Below, one piece after another: positions 1-10,760 of a stretch of 64,000 nt of DNA (positions within the stretch are counted from its first letter, which is position 1; each line of letters opens with the position of its first letter). The position numbers were made by a program, and so were the translations under genes. The DNA is from Nocardioides palaemonis (GTDB lineage: Bacteria > Actinomycetota > Actinomycetes > Propionibacteriales > Nocardioidaceae). Below the pieces are notes generated by a model. That model did not search any database and was not told the DNA's origin. It was given only the letters and a program-made list of their open reading frames with translations. The DNA lies in the NCBI RefSeq assembly GCF_018275325.1, contig NZ_JAGVQR010000004.1, positions 248,001-312,000 of the forward strand, read 5' to 3'.

Positions 1-249
1 CTTCGGGGCGCCGACGCCGGAGTTCCAGCTGGTGCGAAGGCTGTCGAGTGCCTCCGTGCTGATCTGCTGCTTGCCGATGGTGCGGTTGGCGATGTCGTCG
101 GCGGTGATCGACTTGTCCTTGATGTCCTTGCCGGTGATCAGCACGCCGGCGGTGGCGCCACCGACGCCGGCGGACACCACGAGGGCAGCGGCGACGACGA
201 GGGCAGGGACAGCGCGCTTCCCGGGGCGCGCAGAAGTGAACGGGGGCAC
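1..249 (-). CDS. Secreted protein, N-terminal 83 codons only (cut by window edge)
   Basis: Reading from a GTG at 249, preceded by AGGAGA six bases upstream, gives 83 open codons running off the left edge. Residues 1-35 look like a signal peptide or N-terminal anchor: a basic start (SARPGKRAV) followed by an Ala/Val-rich hydrophobic stretch. The mature part contains ITGKDIKDKSITADDIANRT, a module often seen in actinobacterial secreted or surface proteins with collagen-like or tail-fibre-like repeats. The C-terminal part that would define function is missing, so none is assigned. The gene lies downstream of potC in the same direction, separated by about 110 bases. Confidence 0.6.
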   Translation of the reverse strand, partial: MPPFTSARPGKRAVPALVVAAALVVSAGVGGATAGVLITGKDIKDKSITADDIANRTIGKQQISTEALDSLRTSWNSGVGAPK

Positions 250-358
250 GAGTTCTCCTGGGGGTCGAGTGCGCGGCCACTCCCACGGCGGCCAGGCGCG
301 CGCCGAGCCTAGGAGCGCAGGTGGCTGCCAGTCCCGGGAACGTCGGAACTCGTCGCCG

Positions 359-1168
359 TCAGCGTGCCGCGGCGACCGCCTCGTCGGTGCCGGCGAGCCG
401 CTGGGAGAGCCAGATCGGCAGGATCGACGCCACGATCAGGGCGGCGGCGACGACGTTGACCACCGGTGCCTGGTTGGGGCGGAAGAGGTTCTGGTAGATC
501 CAGATCGGCAGCGTCTGGATGCCCTGGCCGGCCGTGAAGGTGGTCACGATGATCTCGTCGAAGGACAGCGCGAACGACAGCAGGGCGCCGGCGAGCAGGG
601 CCGAGCGCATCATCGGCAGGGTGACCGACCAGAAGGTGCGGAAGGTGCCGGCGCCGAGGTCCATCGACGCCTCCTCGAGGTTGCCGCCGAGGCGACGCAG
701 CCGCGCGACGGCGTTGTTGAACACGGTCACCATGCAGAACGTCGCGTGCGAGACCACGAGCGAGAACATCCCGAGCTCGATGCCGAAGATGGTCAGGAAC
801 GCGTTGGCCAGCGCGATGCCGGTGACCACGCCGGGCAGCGCGATCGGCAGCACGATGAGCAGCGAGACCGTGTCGCGGCCGAAGAAGCGGAAGCGCTGGA
901 GCGCGAGCGCGGCCATCGTGCCGAGCACGAGCGCCACCGCAGTCGCCATCAGCGCCACCTCGACCGACACCACGACGGCGTTGCGGGCGCCCGCGCTGTC
1001 GAGGGCCGCTCCCCACCAGTGCGTCGTGAGGCCGGGCGGCGGCCAGGCGAAGGTGCGCGAGGTGTTGAACGAGTTGAGCACCACCAGCGCGAGCGGGGCG
1101 TAGACGAACAGCAGCACCAGCGCGCTCAGCGCGAGCAGCACCGTGCGGGTGGTCCGGGAGAAGGTCAC
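359..1168 (-). CDS. potC: Polyamine-type ABC transporter permease (PotC-like)
   Basis: A 269-residue inner-membrane permease with about six hydrophobic segments. The family EAA-type loop is visible as EEASMDLGAGTFRTFWSVTLP, which couples the permease to the ATPase. The GTG start at 1168 overlaps the stop of the preceding permease gene as GTGA, arguing for translational coupling. It is the last gene of a potA-potD-potB-potC operon. Family knowledge says it forms a heterodimeric channel with PotB for spermidine/putrescine or related cationic substrates. The substrate is inferred from synteny and family only. The protein begins VTFSRTTRTVLLALSALVLL, a normal N-terminus with the first membrane helix close behind. 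Confidence 0.87.
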   Translation of the reverse strand: MTFSRTTRTVLLALSALVLLFVYAPLALVVLNSFNTSRTFAWPPPGLTTHWWGAALDSAGARNAVVVSVEVALMATAVALVLGTMAALALQRFRFFGRDTVSLLIVLPIALPGVVTGIALANAFLTIFGIELGMFSLVVSHATFCMVTVFNNAVARLRRLGGNLEEASMDLGAGTFRTFWSVTLPMMRSALLAGALLSFALSFDEIIVTTFTAGQGIQTLPIWIYQNLFRPNQAPVVNVVAAALIVASILPIWLSQRLAGTDEAVAAAR

Positions 1169-2040
1169 AGCGAGTCCAGCGCTCCCGTCCGGCGCACCGC
1201 CGCGAGGTAGACCAGCATCACCGCGACCGGGATGGTCGCGACCGCCGCGGCGAACGGCGTGTTGTTGCCGGTGAGGAACGAGTCGTAGACGACGTTGCCG
1301 AGCATCTGGTTGGCGCCGCCGACGATCTTCACCGCGATGTAGTCGCCGAGGGTGAGCGAGAAGGTGAAGATCGACCCGGCGACGACGGCCGGGAACAGCA
1401 CCGGCAGCACCACCCGGCGCATCGTGGTGGCAGTCGAGGCGCCGAGGTCGGCCGACGCCTCGAGCAGCGACCCCGGCAGCCGTTCGAGGCCGGCGTACAT
1501 CGGCAGGATCATGTAGGGCAGCCAGAGGTACGACAGGGTGAGGACGGTGGCGGCCAGCCCGTAGCCCGGCGACAGGCCGACGGAGTCCAGCGGCCCGCCC
1601 GTCGCGAGCATCCCGCGCCACGCGTAGGCCTTGACGAGGTAGGACGCCCACAGCGGCATCAGCACGGCGACCACGAGCAGGCGCTGCGCGCGGGGTGAGG
1701 CGACCTTGGCCATGTAGAGCGCGATCGGGAACGCGAGCAGCGCGTCGATGACGGTCACCGCCGCGGCGGTCGCGAGCGTCCGCAGGGTGATGGTGCGGTA
1801 GACGTCGAGGGTCGCGAGGTCGCGGTAGTTGTCGAGGTTCCAGATCCGCTGGATGTTGCCGCCGAAGGCGTCGACGGTCCACAGCGAGGTGATGAACAGC
1901 GCGGCGAGCGAGCCGAGGTAGAGCACGCCCAGCCACAGCACCGGGGGCCCCAGGAGCAGCCCGAGCCGCAGCCGCGGGCGGCGGTGGAGCACCCCGGCCG
2001 AGGCCGCTCCACCGCCTCCCGGCGCCGGCTGTCCGACCAC
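1165..2040 (-). CDS. potB: Polyamine-type ABC transporter permease (PotB-like)
   Basis: A 291-residue permease with six predicted membrane segments and an EAA loop (EASADLGASTATTMRRVVLP). It starts at a GTG at 2040, three bases after the potD stop codon, and its own stop overlaps the start of potC. It is the first of two different permeases, as expected for the PotABCD family, where PotB and PotC make the membrane channel. The Gly/Ala/Pro-rich first 15 residues precede a basic segment and the first helix, so a slightly downstream start is possible. The overlap geometry supports the operon assignment. Confidence 0.87.
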   Translation of the reverse strand: MVGQPAPGGGGAASAGVLHRRPRLRLGLLLGPPVLWLGVLYLGSLAALFITSLWTVDAFGGNIQRIWNLDNYRDLATLDVYRTITLRTLATAAAVTVIDALLAFPIALYMAKVASPRAQRLLVVAVLMPLWASYLVKAYAWRGMLATGGPLDSVGLSPGYGLAATVLTLSYLWLPYMILPMYAGLERLPGSLLEASADLGASTATTMRRVVLPVLFPAVVAGSIFTFSLTLGDYIAVKIVGGANQMLGNVVYDSFLTGNNTPFAAAVATIPVAVMLVYLAAVRRTGALDSL

Positions 2041-2043
2041 GCG

Positions 2044-3255
2044 TCAGCCCTTGATCTCGGTCCAGGCCTGCGTCCAGTCCTGGTAGGTCGTGCACTGCAC
2101 GTCGGTGCGACCGTCCAGGCACTGCTCGATCGGCGTGGTCCAGTAGTGGATCTGGTCGGCGTAGGACTCGTCACCGGCGTGGTAGGTGTCGCAGAAGCCC
2201 TCGCTGGTGAGGTCGCACGCCTTCTCGTTGGCCGGCGCCTCGCCGAACCACTCGGCGACCGCGGCGTTGGCCTCCGGGCTGATGATGTGGTCCATCCAGG
2301 CGTAGGCGCAGTTCGGGTGCTCGGTCTTCGACGACACCATCCAGGTGTCCGACCAGCCGGTGGCGCCCTCCTCCGGGAGGATCGCCTCGACCGGCGCCTT
2401 CTCGTCCTGCGCGAGGTTGACGATCACCTGCCAGGTGGTGCCGACGACGGAGTCGCCGGTCTTGAATGCCTGGGTCTCCTTGAGGTAGTCCGACCAGTAC
2501 TCCCCGACGTTCTCGCGCTGCTTCTTCAGCAGGTCGACCGCCGCGGCGAGCTGGTCCTCGTCGAGGGCGTACGGGTCCTCGATCCCCAGGTCGGGCTGGG
2601 TCTTGGAGAGGTAGAGCGCCGCGTCGGCGATGTAGATCGGCGAGTCGTAGGCCGTCACCTTGCCGGCGTGCTGCGAGGCGTCGTCGAAGACCGCGCTCCA
2701 GCTCGTGGGGGCGGGGCTGACCTCCTCGGTGTTGTACATCAGCAGGTTCGCGCCGTAGCCGTGCGGGACGCCGTACATCTGGCCGTCCACGGAGTTCCAG
2801 TCGCGGTCCTTGAGGAACGACCACACGTCGGCGTAGTTGGGGATCAGGTCGGTGTTGACCGGAGCCACGTCGCCGCCGGCGACCAGGCGGAGCGAGGCGT
2901 CGCCGGAGGCGGAGACGACGTCGTACTGCCCCGACTTCATCAGGCTGACGGCCTCGTCGGAGGTGCCGAAGTACTTCACGTCGACCTGGCAGCCGGTCTT
3001 CTCCTCGAACGGCGTGACCCAGTCGACGCTCGTGTCGGTGGAGCCGTCCTCGGCGTAGCCGGGCCAGGCGAGCACGCTGAGGCTGCCCTCGGTGTCGCCG
3101 AGCTCCTCGGCCATCGGGACGTCGGGGGCGGTGAAGCCACCCTGGGCCGCCGACCCGGTGCCGCCGTCGTCTCCCCCGTCACCCGACGAGGTGCCGCACC
3201 CGCCGAGCGCGAGGGCGAGCGCGGCCGCGGTGGCGAGCATGCTGGTGCGCTTCAT
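2044..3255 (-). CDS. potD: Polyamine-type ABC transporter substrate-binding lipoprotein (PotD-like)
   Basis: A 403-residue lipoprotein with a signal peptide (MKRTSMLATAAALALALGGC) ending in the lipobox LGGC, so Cys20 is the likely lipid-modified residue. The mature part has the bilobed binding-protein fold typical of PotD/PotF, with signatures such as VLAWPGYAED near the N-terminus and MDHIISPEANAAVAEWFGEAPAN near the C-terminus. The ATG at 3255 overlaps the potA stop as ATGA. The protein would sit on the outer face of the membrane and deliver ligand to PotB/PotC. The ligand is not determined by sequence alone; spermidine, putrescine or a related compound is likely. Confidence 0.88.
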   Translation of the reverse strand: MKRTSMLATAAALALALGGCGTSSGDGGDDGGTGSAAQGGFTAPDVPMAEELGDTEGSLSVLAWPGYAEDGSTDTSVDWVTPFEEKTGCQVDVKYFGTSDEAVSLMKSGQYDVVSASGDASLRLVAGGDVAPVNTDLIPNYADVWSFLKDRDWNSVDGQMYGVPHGYGANLLMYNTEEVSPAPTSWSAVFDDASQHAGKVTAYDSPIYIADAALYLSKTQPDLGIEDPYALDEDQLAAAVDLLKKQRENVGEYWSDYLKETQAFKTGDSVVGTTWQVIVNLAQDEKAPVEAILPEEGATGWSDTWMVSSKTEHPNCAYAWMDHIISPEANAAVAEWFGEAPANEKACDLTSEGFCDTYHAGDESYADQIHYWTTPIEQCLDGRTDVQCTTYQDWTQAWTEIKG

Positions 3256-4310
3256 GACTTCTCCTTCTCCGTGGGGTGGTCCGCCGTGAGGTGGCCCGAG
3301 AGGTCGATCACGTGCTCGTCGGCCCAGCCGACCGTGACGCTCTCGCCGCGGCGGGCCATCGCCTGGTCGGTGGTGCCGTGCAGGTTCTGGCGCAGGACGG
3401 TGACCGTCGGTCCGGCCTCGAGCTCGACGAGGTAGTGGTTGACGGAGCCGAGGTAGACCACGTCGCTGACCGTGCCGCGAGCGGTGCGGTGGCCCGCGCC
3501 GGCCTCGGGGTCGAGGTGGATCTTCTCCGGGCGGATGCTGAAGCTCCCCGTCCGGCCGAGGACGGCGTGCGCGGCCTCGCCGGTCAGCAGGTTGGACGTG
3601 CCGACGAAGCCGGCCACGAACGAGGTGGCGGGGCGCTCGTAGAGCTCGGCGGGCGTGGCGACCTGCTCGACGCGACCCTCGCTGAACACCGCGATCCGGT
3701 CGCTCATGGTGAGCGCCTCCTCCTGGTCGTGGGTGACGAAGACGAACGTCACGCCGACCTCGCGCTGGAGCTGCTTGAGCTCGAGCTGCATCGCGCGGCG
3801 CAGCTTGAGGTCGAGCGCGCCGAGCGGCTCGTCGAGCAGCAGCACCCGCGGCCGGTTGACCAGGGCGCGGGCGAGGGCCACCCGCTGGCGCTGGCCGCCG
3901 GAGAGCTGGGTCGGACGCCGCTCGGCCAGGTGGGCGAGCTGCACCGACTCCAGCGCGGCCAGGGCCCGCTCGCGGCGCTCGCCGCGCGGCACCTTCTTGA
4001 CCCGCAGGCCGTACTCCACGTTGGTGACCACGTCCATGTGCGGGAAGAGCGCGTAATCCTGGAAGACGGTGTTGACGTCGCGGGCGAAGGGCGGCCGGTC
4101 CGTCACGTCGGTCCCGCCGAGGTGGACCCGTCCCGACGTGGGCTGCTCGAAGCCCGCGATCATCCGCAGCACCGTCGTCTTGCCCGACCCGCTGGGCCCG
4201 AGCATCGAGAAGAACTCCCCGTCCGCGATCTGCAGGTCGACGTGGTCGACGGCGGTGACCGGCCCGAACCTCTTGCCCAGGCCCACCAGCTCGACGGCAG
4301 CGTCGCTCAT
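3252..4310 (-). CDS. potA: Polyamine-type ABC transporter ATP-binding protein (PotA-like)
   Basis: A 352-residue ATPase with Walker A GPSGSGKTT (about residue 39), signature LSGGQRQRVALARAL, Walker B VLLLDEPLGALD, the H-loop VTHDQEEAL, and a C-terminal regulatory TOBE-type domain (about 240-352). The ATG at 4310 is preceded by GGAGGAA. It is the promoter-proximal gene of the potADBC operon. The ATPase drives uptake through PotB/PotC. Family identity is secure, but PotA cannot be separated from other cation or organic-solute importers in the same clade without substrate data. Confidence 0.9.
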   Translation of the reverse strand: MSDAAVELVGLGKRFGPVTAVDHVDLQIADGEFFSMLGPSGSGKTTVLRMIAGFEQPTSGRVHLGGTDVTDRPPFARDVNTVFQDYALFPHMDVVTNVEYGLRVKKVPRGERRERALAALESVQLAHLAERRPTQLSGGQRQRVALARALVNRPRVLLLDEPLGALDLKLRRAMQLELKQLQREVGVTFVFVTHDQEEALTMSDRIAVFSEGRVEQVATPAELYERPATSFVAGFVGTSNLLTGEAAHAVLGRTGSFSIRPEKIHLDPEAGAGHRTARGTVSDVVYLGSVNHYLVELEAGPTVTVLRQNLHGTTDQAMARRGESVTVGWADEHVIDLSGHLTADHPTEKEKS

Positions 4311-4408
4311 GCAGTTCCTCCGCGGGTCGTCACGACGGATCGCGTTGCGAGCACACAGTAGGACGTGGAAACCGTGGACGGAATGGGGTCGAGGTCACGA
4401 AATGGCAG

Positions 4409-4436
4409 CAGGGCCCCCGCCGAAGCGGGGGCCCTG
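4409..4436 (-). terminator. Rho-independent-like terminator of groEL
   Basis: A perfect 12-bp GC-rich inverted repeat (4409-4420 with 4425-4436) closes on a CGAA tetraloop 25 bases after the groEL stop. On the minus strand it is followed by a short CCATTTC stretch rather than a long U tract, as is common in high-GC actinobacteria. Confidence 0.75.
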
Positions 4437-4460
4437 CCGGTGAGACGAAGGGGGACGGAC

Positions 4461-6104
<1,644 letters not shown>

Positions 6105-6217
6105 CTATCGACGTGAGTCTGGTGGTGTCCCCGGGCGGGCTGCCCGCGACGGACGACCGGCTCCGCCGGCGATCCATTCCCGCCGACCTCGCCGACCTCA
6201 GCGTCACCCGGGTCGTG

Positions 6218-6244
6218 TTGTCACTCTCCAGTCGAGAGTGCCAG
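6218..6244 (-). promoter_or_regulatory. CIRCE element, promoter-distal or proximal copy 1 (HrcA operator)
   Basis: Nine-base arms around a nine-base spacer. Reading the minus strand, CTGGCACTC-N9-GAGTGACAA matches the CIRCE consensus TTAGCACTC-N9-GAGTGCTAA with mismatches mainly at the outer ends. It lies 129 bases upstream of the groEL start. Confidence 0.85.
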
Positions 6245-6252
6245 CCTCATGT

Positions 6253-6279
6253 TTAGCACTCGACCCCCGAGAGTGCAAA
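6253..6279 (-). promoter_or_regulatory. CIRCE element, copy 2 (HrcA operator)
   Basis: On the minus strand TTTGCACTC-N9-GAGTGCTAA, close to a perfect CIRCE. It sits nine bases from the other copy, so two HrcA dimers could bind side by side upstream of groEL. The groEL promoter is expected in or beside this pair. Confidence 0.92.
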
Positions 6280-6283
6280 CGTC

Positions 6284-6301
6284 GTCCCGGAGGTCCGGGA
6301 C
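6284..6301 (-). terminator. Short hairpin after the TadG-like gene
   Basis: GTCCCGG-AGGT-CCGGGAC forms a 7-bp stem with a 4-base loop 35 bases beyond the stop of the gene ending at 6336. A few T residues follow on the minus strand. It probably insulates the CIRCE/groEL promoter from read-through. The stem is short, so confidence is limited. Confidence 0.4.
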
Positions 6302-6335
6302 GGCGTCGGCACGGTCGTGCGGTGGCGCGGCGGGG

Positions 6336-8132
6336 CTACTCGATGAGGCGGACCGGCTCGCCCACGATGCGGGCGGTCCAGGTGGTCGCGTCGGTCACCG
6401 TCGCTCCGGGGAAGTTGATCGCCACCCGGAACCAGCAGCCGCCGGTGCTGGAGACCTGGCAGGTGTAGGTGTTGGGGATCGGCACCCGGACCGTCTGCAG
6501 CTTGCCGTTGTTGGTCGCCGAGGTGACGTTGTTGACCTTGCAGTTGGTCAACGTCCCGGTCGTGGGGCCGGTGGCCTGGCAGCCGGCGATCGACGTCATC
6601 GCCGTGGCACCGAGCTTGGCGTCGCCGGGCGGCAGGATCTGCACGCTGCCCGCGGTCGTGCCGGTCGCCTCACCGACGTCGAAGTAGGTGATGACCAAGG
6701 TCTTGTTGGCCGCCGCCGGCACGACCCGCACCAGGTTGAACTGGGTGTTCGCGGAGTCGGCGTTGGCGAAGATGCGCATCTTCTCCCACGGCGCGACCGA
6801 GATCGCGCCGGCCGCCGCACCGGTGACGGCACGGACGGCGAACTGGTTGGTGCCGTTGCCGAGCACGGCGGCGTTGTCACCCGCCTGGTTGTAGACGTTC
6901 GCGTTGCCGGCCACCGCCCCCGTGGAGTCCAGGGTGTACGACGCGGGCAGCGCGACGTTGCTGCGGACCTGGAGGTAGTAGTCGCCGGCCTGCGTCGGGG
7001 TGAACGTGCACAGGTTGACCCACTGGTGGAAGACCCGTGCGACCTCCTCCTGCAGCGCGTTGCCGCTGCCGGCGTTGCGCAGGTTCTTCTCGCGCGGCCC
7101 CGTCGTGCTGGTGTACGCGTAGCCGGGCCACTGCTTGGTGCACTGGGCGGGGTTGAGCGCCGGTGCGGTGTACGGGTTGAGGTTGTCCACCGGGCTGCGC
7201 ACGGTGAACGACGTGATCGTGGGGACCTCGCTGCCGAAGCGCCGGCCCTGGTTGTCGGAGTCGCCCGTGCAGAACATCGTCGCGTTGACGTTGTCGTTCT
7301 TGTAGCGGTCGCTGGCGTCGGTCGTGGCGTAGGGGTAGTTGCCGTTGTTGGACGGGGAGATGTTCGCGACCGGGCCGGTCGAGCAGTCGGCGGCCGTCTC
7401 GACGTAGGCCGGGTCGTAGATCTGGAGGTTGACCGACTGGCCGACGCCGGCGGGCGCGACCCGGATCAGGTAGATGAACCCGCGCGGGTCGAACTCGTCG
7501 TTGGTCGAGCCGCTGCAGCCGTCCTCGCCGCTGCCGCACTTGCGCGCGTCGTACTGCGATCCCTGGTCCTTCCACGTCTCGGGGCCGGTGATCGCGCCCC
7601 AGAACTGAGGGTTGGAGCAGTTGGCGTAGGTCGGCACCTTGGTCTGGGAGGTCTGCGGGCCGAGCTGCGCGGAACCGGCGGGCTCGTTGGCGAAGCTGTT
7701 GCACGGGCTGCCCATCGGCGCGGGGCCGTTGAAGTCGGCGAGCGCGGAGCGCGCCATGGTCGACTGCGGGATGCCGAACGAGCGCGCGAAGGCGTTCTTG
7801 ACCGTGGACGACACCGTCACCTTGAGCTGTGTCGGCTTCTCGCCGGCCGTGACCGTCACCGACGAGGTGCCCGAGTTCGGGAAGCCGTTGTCCTCGGCGA
7901 CCTCGATCGCGCGGGCGCGCGCGGCGTTGAAGTCGTCGGGCATGTAGGTCACACCCGCGGTGGCGGCGGCGTCGGCCGCCGCCTGCACGCGCTGGAGCTC
8001 GACGTAGAGGCGGGCCAGGTCGACCGAGGCGGCGCCGAGCGGCAGCGCGATGAACGCGAAGAACATCGCGACGATGATGGCGGTCGCGCCCGCTTCGTCA
8101 CGGCGCCTGCGCCAGGTGGTGGGGGCTCTCAT
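6336..8132 (-). CDS. TadG-like pilus-assembly/secreted protein with N-terminal membrane anchor
   Basis: A 598-residue protein. Residues about 10-45 ([20 protein letters not shown] and following [15 protein letters not shown]) carry the TadE/TadG-type pseudopilin-like anchor: the Arg/Glu-Ala-Gly-Ala start of the hydrophobic helix and a small-residue-rich continuation. The long remainder is Thr/Asn/Gly-rich with several Cys pairs, suggesting an extracytoplasmic domain. The ATG at 8132 is 11 bases after the stop of the TadE-like gene, so the two are cotranscribed. In Tad systems such proteins are minor pilins or envelope components. No tadA, tadB, tadC or tadZ is in this window, so the system they serve is elsewhere or they act independently. 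Confidence 0.75.
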   Translation of the reverse strand: MRAPTTWRRRRDEAGATAIIVAMFFAFIALPLGAASVDLARLYVELQRVQAAADAAATAGVTYMPDDFNAARARAIEVAEDNGFPNSGTSSVTVTAGEKPTQLKVTVSSTVKNAFARSFGIPQSTMARSALADFNGPAPMGSPCNSFANEPAGSAQLGPQTSQTKVPTYANCSNPQFWGAITGPETWKDQGSQYDARKCGSGEDGCSGSTNDEFDPRGFIYLIRVAPAGVGQSVNLQIYDPAYVETAADCSTGPVANISPSNNGNYPYATTDASDRYKNDNVNATMFCTGDSDNQGRRFGSEVPTITSFTVRSPVDNLNPYTAPALNPAQCTKQWPGYAYTSTTGPREKNLRNAGSGNALQEEVARVFHQWVNLCTFTPTQAGDYYLQVRSNVALPASYTLDSTGAVAGNANVYNQAGDNAAVLGNGTNQFAVRAVTGAAAGAISVAPWEKMRIFANADSANTQFNLVRVVPAAANKTLVITYFDVGEATGTTAGSVQILPPGDAKLGATAMTSIAGCQATGPTTGTLTNCKVNNVTSATNNGKLQTVRVPIPNTYTCQVSSTGGCWFRVAINFPGATVTDATTWTARIVGEPVRLIE

Positions 8133-8143
8133 CTCTGGTCCGA

Positions 8144-8818
8144 TCAGTTGTGCGCGTTGGGGGTGCCCGGCTTGCACCGGTCCTGCTCGAGCGGCTCGAA
8201 CTTCATGACGGTGCGCTCGGTCATCGTCTTGGCGCCGCCGAGGACGCTGTTCATCAGGCCGGTCATCCAGTTGTGGTTCGCGCGCAGCGCGACCCCGACG
8301 GCGTCGGTCTCGTTGAGGCAGGCGTTGACGCTCGCCGACGCCCACGACCCGCTGGAGTAGCGGAAGCGCCCGGTGCCGTTGGCCGTGACGACGCCCGCGT
8401 CCCAGACGTACATCACGCAGTTGCTGACGCCCGAGCAGCTGGCGGGGATGGTGGAGCCGCTGCCGGGGTAGCCGGCGCCGTTGGCCTTGTAGACCATCAC
8501 CCACTGGATGTCGTTGGAGTTCATCGCCATGCCGGCGGTCTGCATCGTGTCGGCCGCGGCCTGGGCGAAGCCGGGCACCGAGGCCGGCGAGCACGGCGGC
8601 GGCGAGGCGCTGGCCTCGCAGGTGCCCGGGCCGGCGTCGGCGGCGGCCGCAGCCGAGCGTGCGCCCGCGCGCACGCTGCTGCTCATCGAGATGTTGTCCT
8701 TCATGTAGAGGCCCAGCTCGATGGTGCCGAGGAAGAACAGCAGCAGGATCGGGACGGTGAGCGCGAACTCCACGGCGACCGCGCCGCGGTCTTCCCGCCG
8801 CCTGGTGAAGAACCTCAT
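8144..8818 (-). CDS. TadE-family pilin-like protein
   Basis: A 224-residue protein starting MRFFTRRREDRGAVAVEFAL, the typical TadE sequence: basic cytoplasmic start, then RGAVAVEFALTVPILLLFFLGTIELG, in which the Gly-Ala-Val-Ala-Val-Glu-Phe core resembles a type IV prepilin helix. The rest is small-residue-rich and contains four or more Cys. The ATG at 8818 is chosen over an upstream in-frame start because GAGGGAG lies about seven bases before it and the basic N-terminus then begins correctly. It is the first gene of a two-gene unit with the TadG-like protein. Confidence 0.8.
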   Translation of the reverse strand: MRFFTRRREDRGAVAVEFALTVPILLLFFLGTIELGLYMKDNISMSSSVRAGARSAAAAADAGPGTCEASASPPPCSPASVPGFAQAAADTMQTAGMAMNSNDIQWVMVYKANGAGYPGSGSTIPASCSGVSNCVMYVWDAGVVTANGTGRFRYSSGSWASASVNACLNETDAVGVALRANHNWMTGLMNSVLGGAKTMTERTVMKFEPLEQDRCKPGTPNAHN

Positions 8819-9003
8819 CGACCACTCCCTCGTTGTCCGTGCGCCGCTGCAGACGACGTACGACACCTGCTGTCCCAGTCTCCGCGCCCGAGGCGCAGCG
8901 CGCCCGACCTTTGCCGAACGCTAGTGACAGCGGATCAAGGATGCGTCAGCACGACGGTCGAGGTGTATAGCCCGAAATGACCATCGACGGGCGCCGGAAG
9001 GGG

Positions 9004-9873
9004 CTACTGGAGGGGCTGCCGGAGGCGAGAGACGACCAGGTCGGCGAAGGGTGCGGCGTTGGCGTCGGAGACGTCGAGGTAGAGGCCCGGCTCGATCAGC
9101 TCCAGCTCGCTCACCGCCCACTCCCCGTCCCAGCGCAGCAGGTCGACGCGGAGGTAGTCCATCGGACGGCCGAAGCGGTCGGCCATCGCGGCCGCGGCGC
9201 GTAGCGCGAGGTCGGCGACGTCCCCGAGCTCGACGGCGCGCACCCGGCCGCCGAACTCCTCGTTGACCCGTACGTCGCCGTCCCCCGGCAGCTTGTCGAA
9301 GCGCTGGGTGAGCCGGCCGTCGAGGACGTAGACCGACGTCTCCCCGTGGGTGCGGATCGACTCGACCAGGGGCTGGACGACCCACGGGCCGCCGACCTCC
9401 GGGTAGTCGGGGTGGCTGCGGACCGGCCGCCCCAGCCGCGGGTCGTCCGGGTCGGTGACCACGATCAGCCCGGCTCCTCCGGCGCCCACCCGCGGCTTGA
9501 CGACGGCGGTGCCGAAGCGCGCCACCGCGTCGACGAGCGCGGGCCGGTCGTCGGCGAGCACCGTGGGGACGGCCGGGAGGTCCCCCAGCTCGGTGAGGTA
9601 GCGCTTGTCGTGGTTCCAGGCGAAGACGTCGGCCCCGTTGAGCAGCCGGGACTGGTCGAGCGAAGCGGTCCAGGCGAGGAGCTCGCCGTGTCGGGTCACG
9701 TAGTCCCACGTCGAGCGGACGGCGACCAGGTCTGCCGCGGCCCAGTCGACCGACGGGTCGTCCCAGCGCGCCCAGGCGGCGTCCACCCCGCGCGCCGCGA
9801 GCGCCGCGTCGAGCGCCGCGGCGCCGGGCTCGCCGTCCGGGAGGTCGGCGCTCGTGGCGAGGAGGACGCTCAT
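9004..9873 (-). CDS. ATP-grasp domain protein (RimK/DcsG-like ligase family)
   Basis: A 289-residue ATP-grasp enzyme. Visible landmarks are an N-terminal Rossmann-like part with VRSTWDYVTR (about 55), an ATP-binding VVKPRVGAGGAGL loop (about 125-137), VVQPLVESIRTHGETSVYVL, and the metal-binding DYLRVDLLRWDGEWAVSELELIEPGLYL at about 240-267. The S-T-W-D-Y motif is shared with a family that includes the cycloserine-forming ligase DcsG and other small-molecule ligases; this resemblance is from memory. It overlaps the methyltransferase gene upstream by ATGA, so the two probably modify the same molecule. The substrate is unknown. Confidence 0.75.
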   Translation of the reverse strand: MSVLLATSADLPDGEPGAAALDAALAARGVDAAWARWDDPSVDWAAADLVAVRSTWDYVTRHGELLAWTASLDQSRLLNGADVFAWNHDKRYLTELGDLPAVPTVLADDRPALVDAVARFGTAVVKPRVGAGGAGLIVVTDPDDPRLGRPVRSHPDYPEVGGPWVVQPLVESIRTHGETSVYVLDGRLTQRFDKLPGDGDVRVNEEFGGRVRAVELGDVADLALRAAAAMADRFGRPMDYLRVDLLRWDGEWAVSELELIEPGLYLDVSDANAAPFADLVVSRLRQPLQ

Positions 9874-10751
9874 CCCCGGTCGCCGGACGGCTGCTCGGCT
9901 GGGATCTCTGAGGCCCCGTAGAGCTCGTGGGCGACCGCGTCGCGGTTGGAGCCCTCGCGGTTGTCGCCCTTCTCGATGATCACGAGGTTGTGGTAGCAGT
10001 GCACGGCACGGACCCACTGGTCGGTGTAGGTCGGCTCGTAGCCCTCGACGAGGAACTCCTCGTGGTTCAGGCCGTCGACGAGGTCCTTCACCAGGTCCAT
10101 CGAGGTGCCGGGCGCGCGCGGGTCGAGCTGACCTCCCCACGCGGGCCAGTAGGAGGTCTGGGTGTCCTCGATGCAGTAGATCGCGCCGTCGGGCAGCAGC
10201 GGGAAGAGGATCCGGAACGACTCGCGCACGTGGGCCGGGATGTGGCTGCCGTCGTCGATCACGACGAGCGGGGCGCCCTGCTCCTCGATGATGCGGTGCA
10301 GGACCTCCGGGTCGGTCTGGTCGCCGTGGTAGGCGTGGACGTGGCCCTTGGTCAGCCACGTCTTGTCCTCGATGTCGAGGCCGACGATCCGTGCCTTGGG
10401 GAAGAACCAGCGCCACATCTTCATCGAGGCCCCGCTGCGGCGGCGCTTCTTGTAGCCCCCGATGCCGAGCTCGAGGAGCGTGAACGACTCGCGGCGCAGG
10501 TGCTGAAGGTGGCGCTCGTAGTGGGGGGTGTACTTGTGGACGCCCCACTTGTCGGTGCGGAACTCGATCGCCAGCTCGGTCAGGTCGCTGCTCAGCAGCC
10601 GGCGCCGGCGCTCGGCCTTCGGGTCGGGCACCTCGGACACCGCCGGCTGCGGGGACGCCTGCATGCGTCCGGCCTTCTCGCCAGCCTTGACGCCGGCCTT
10701 CTTGGCAGCCTTCTTGACGGCCTGGCCGGCTCGACGGGCAGTGGTGCGCAC
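9870..10751 (-). CDS. Class I SAM-dependent methyltransferase (MycE/TylE-like fold)
   Basis: A 293-residue protein. Residues 1-30 are Lys/Ala/Arg-rich (TTARRAGQAVKKAAKKAG), resembling a histone H1-like tail. The catalytic part has TDKWGVHKYTPHYERHL, the SAM-binding LLELGIGGY, GLDIEDKTW, and VVIDDGSHI, followed by GAIYCIEDTQTSYWP. This is the pattern of sugar O-methyltransferases of the macrocin/mycinamicin type, where Asp/His residues bind Mg2+. It is translationally coupled to the ATP-grasp gene. The gene might belong to natural-product or cell-wall glycan modification; the substrate cannot be told from sequence. Confidence 0.75.
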   Translation of the reverse strand: MRTTARRAGQAVKKAAKKAGVKAGEKAGRMQASPQPAVSEVPDPKAERRRRLLSSDLTELAIEFRTDKWGVHKYTPHYERHLQHLRRESFTLLELGIGGYKKRRRSGASMKMWRWFFPKARIVGLDIEDKTWLTKGHVHAYHGDQTDPEVLHRIIEEQGAPLVVIDDGSHIPAHVRESFRILFPLLPDGAIYCIEDTQTSYWPAWGGQLDPRAPGTSMDLVKDLVDGLNHEEFLVEGYEPTYTDQWVRAVHCYHNLVIIEKGDNREGSNRDAVAHELYGASEIPAEQPSGDRG

Positions 10752-10760
10752 CCGCAGACC

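Noticed and set aside
359..2122. A 587-codon frame joining the two Pot permeases
   Set aside because: The first half is out of frame with PotB and has no permease pattern; the GTGA overlap at 1165-1168 sets a normal PotC start, so it is not a fusion.
8819..9003. Promoter for the TadE-like gene
   Set aside because: No convincing -35/-10 pair could be placed in the 185-base gap on the minus strand.
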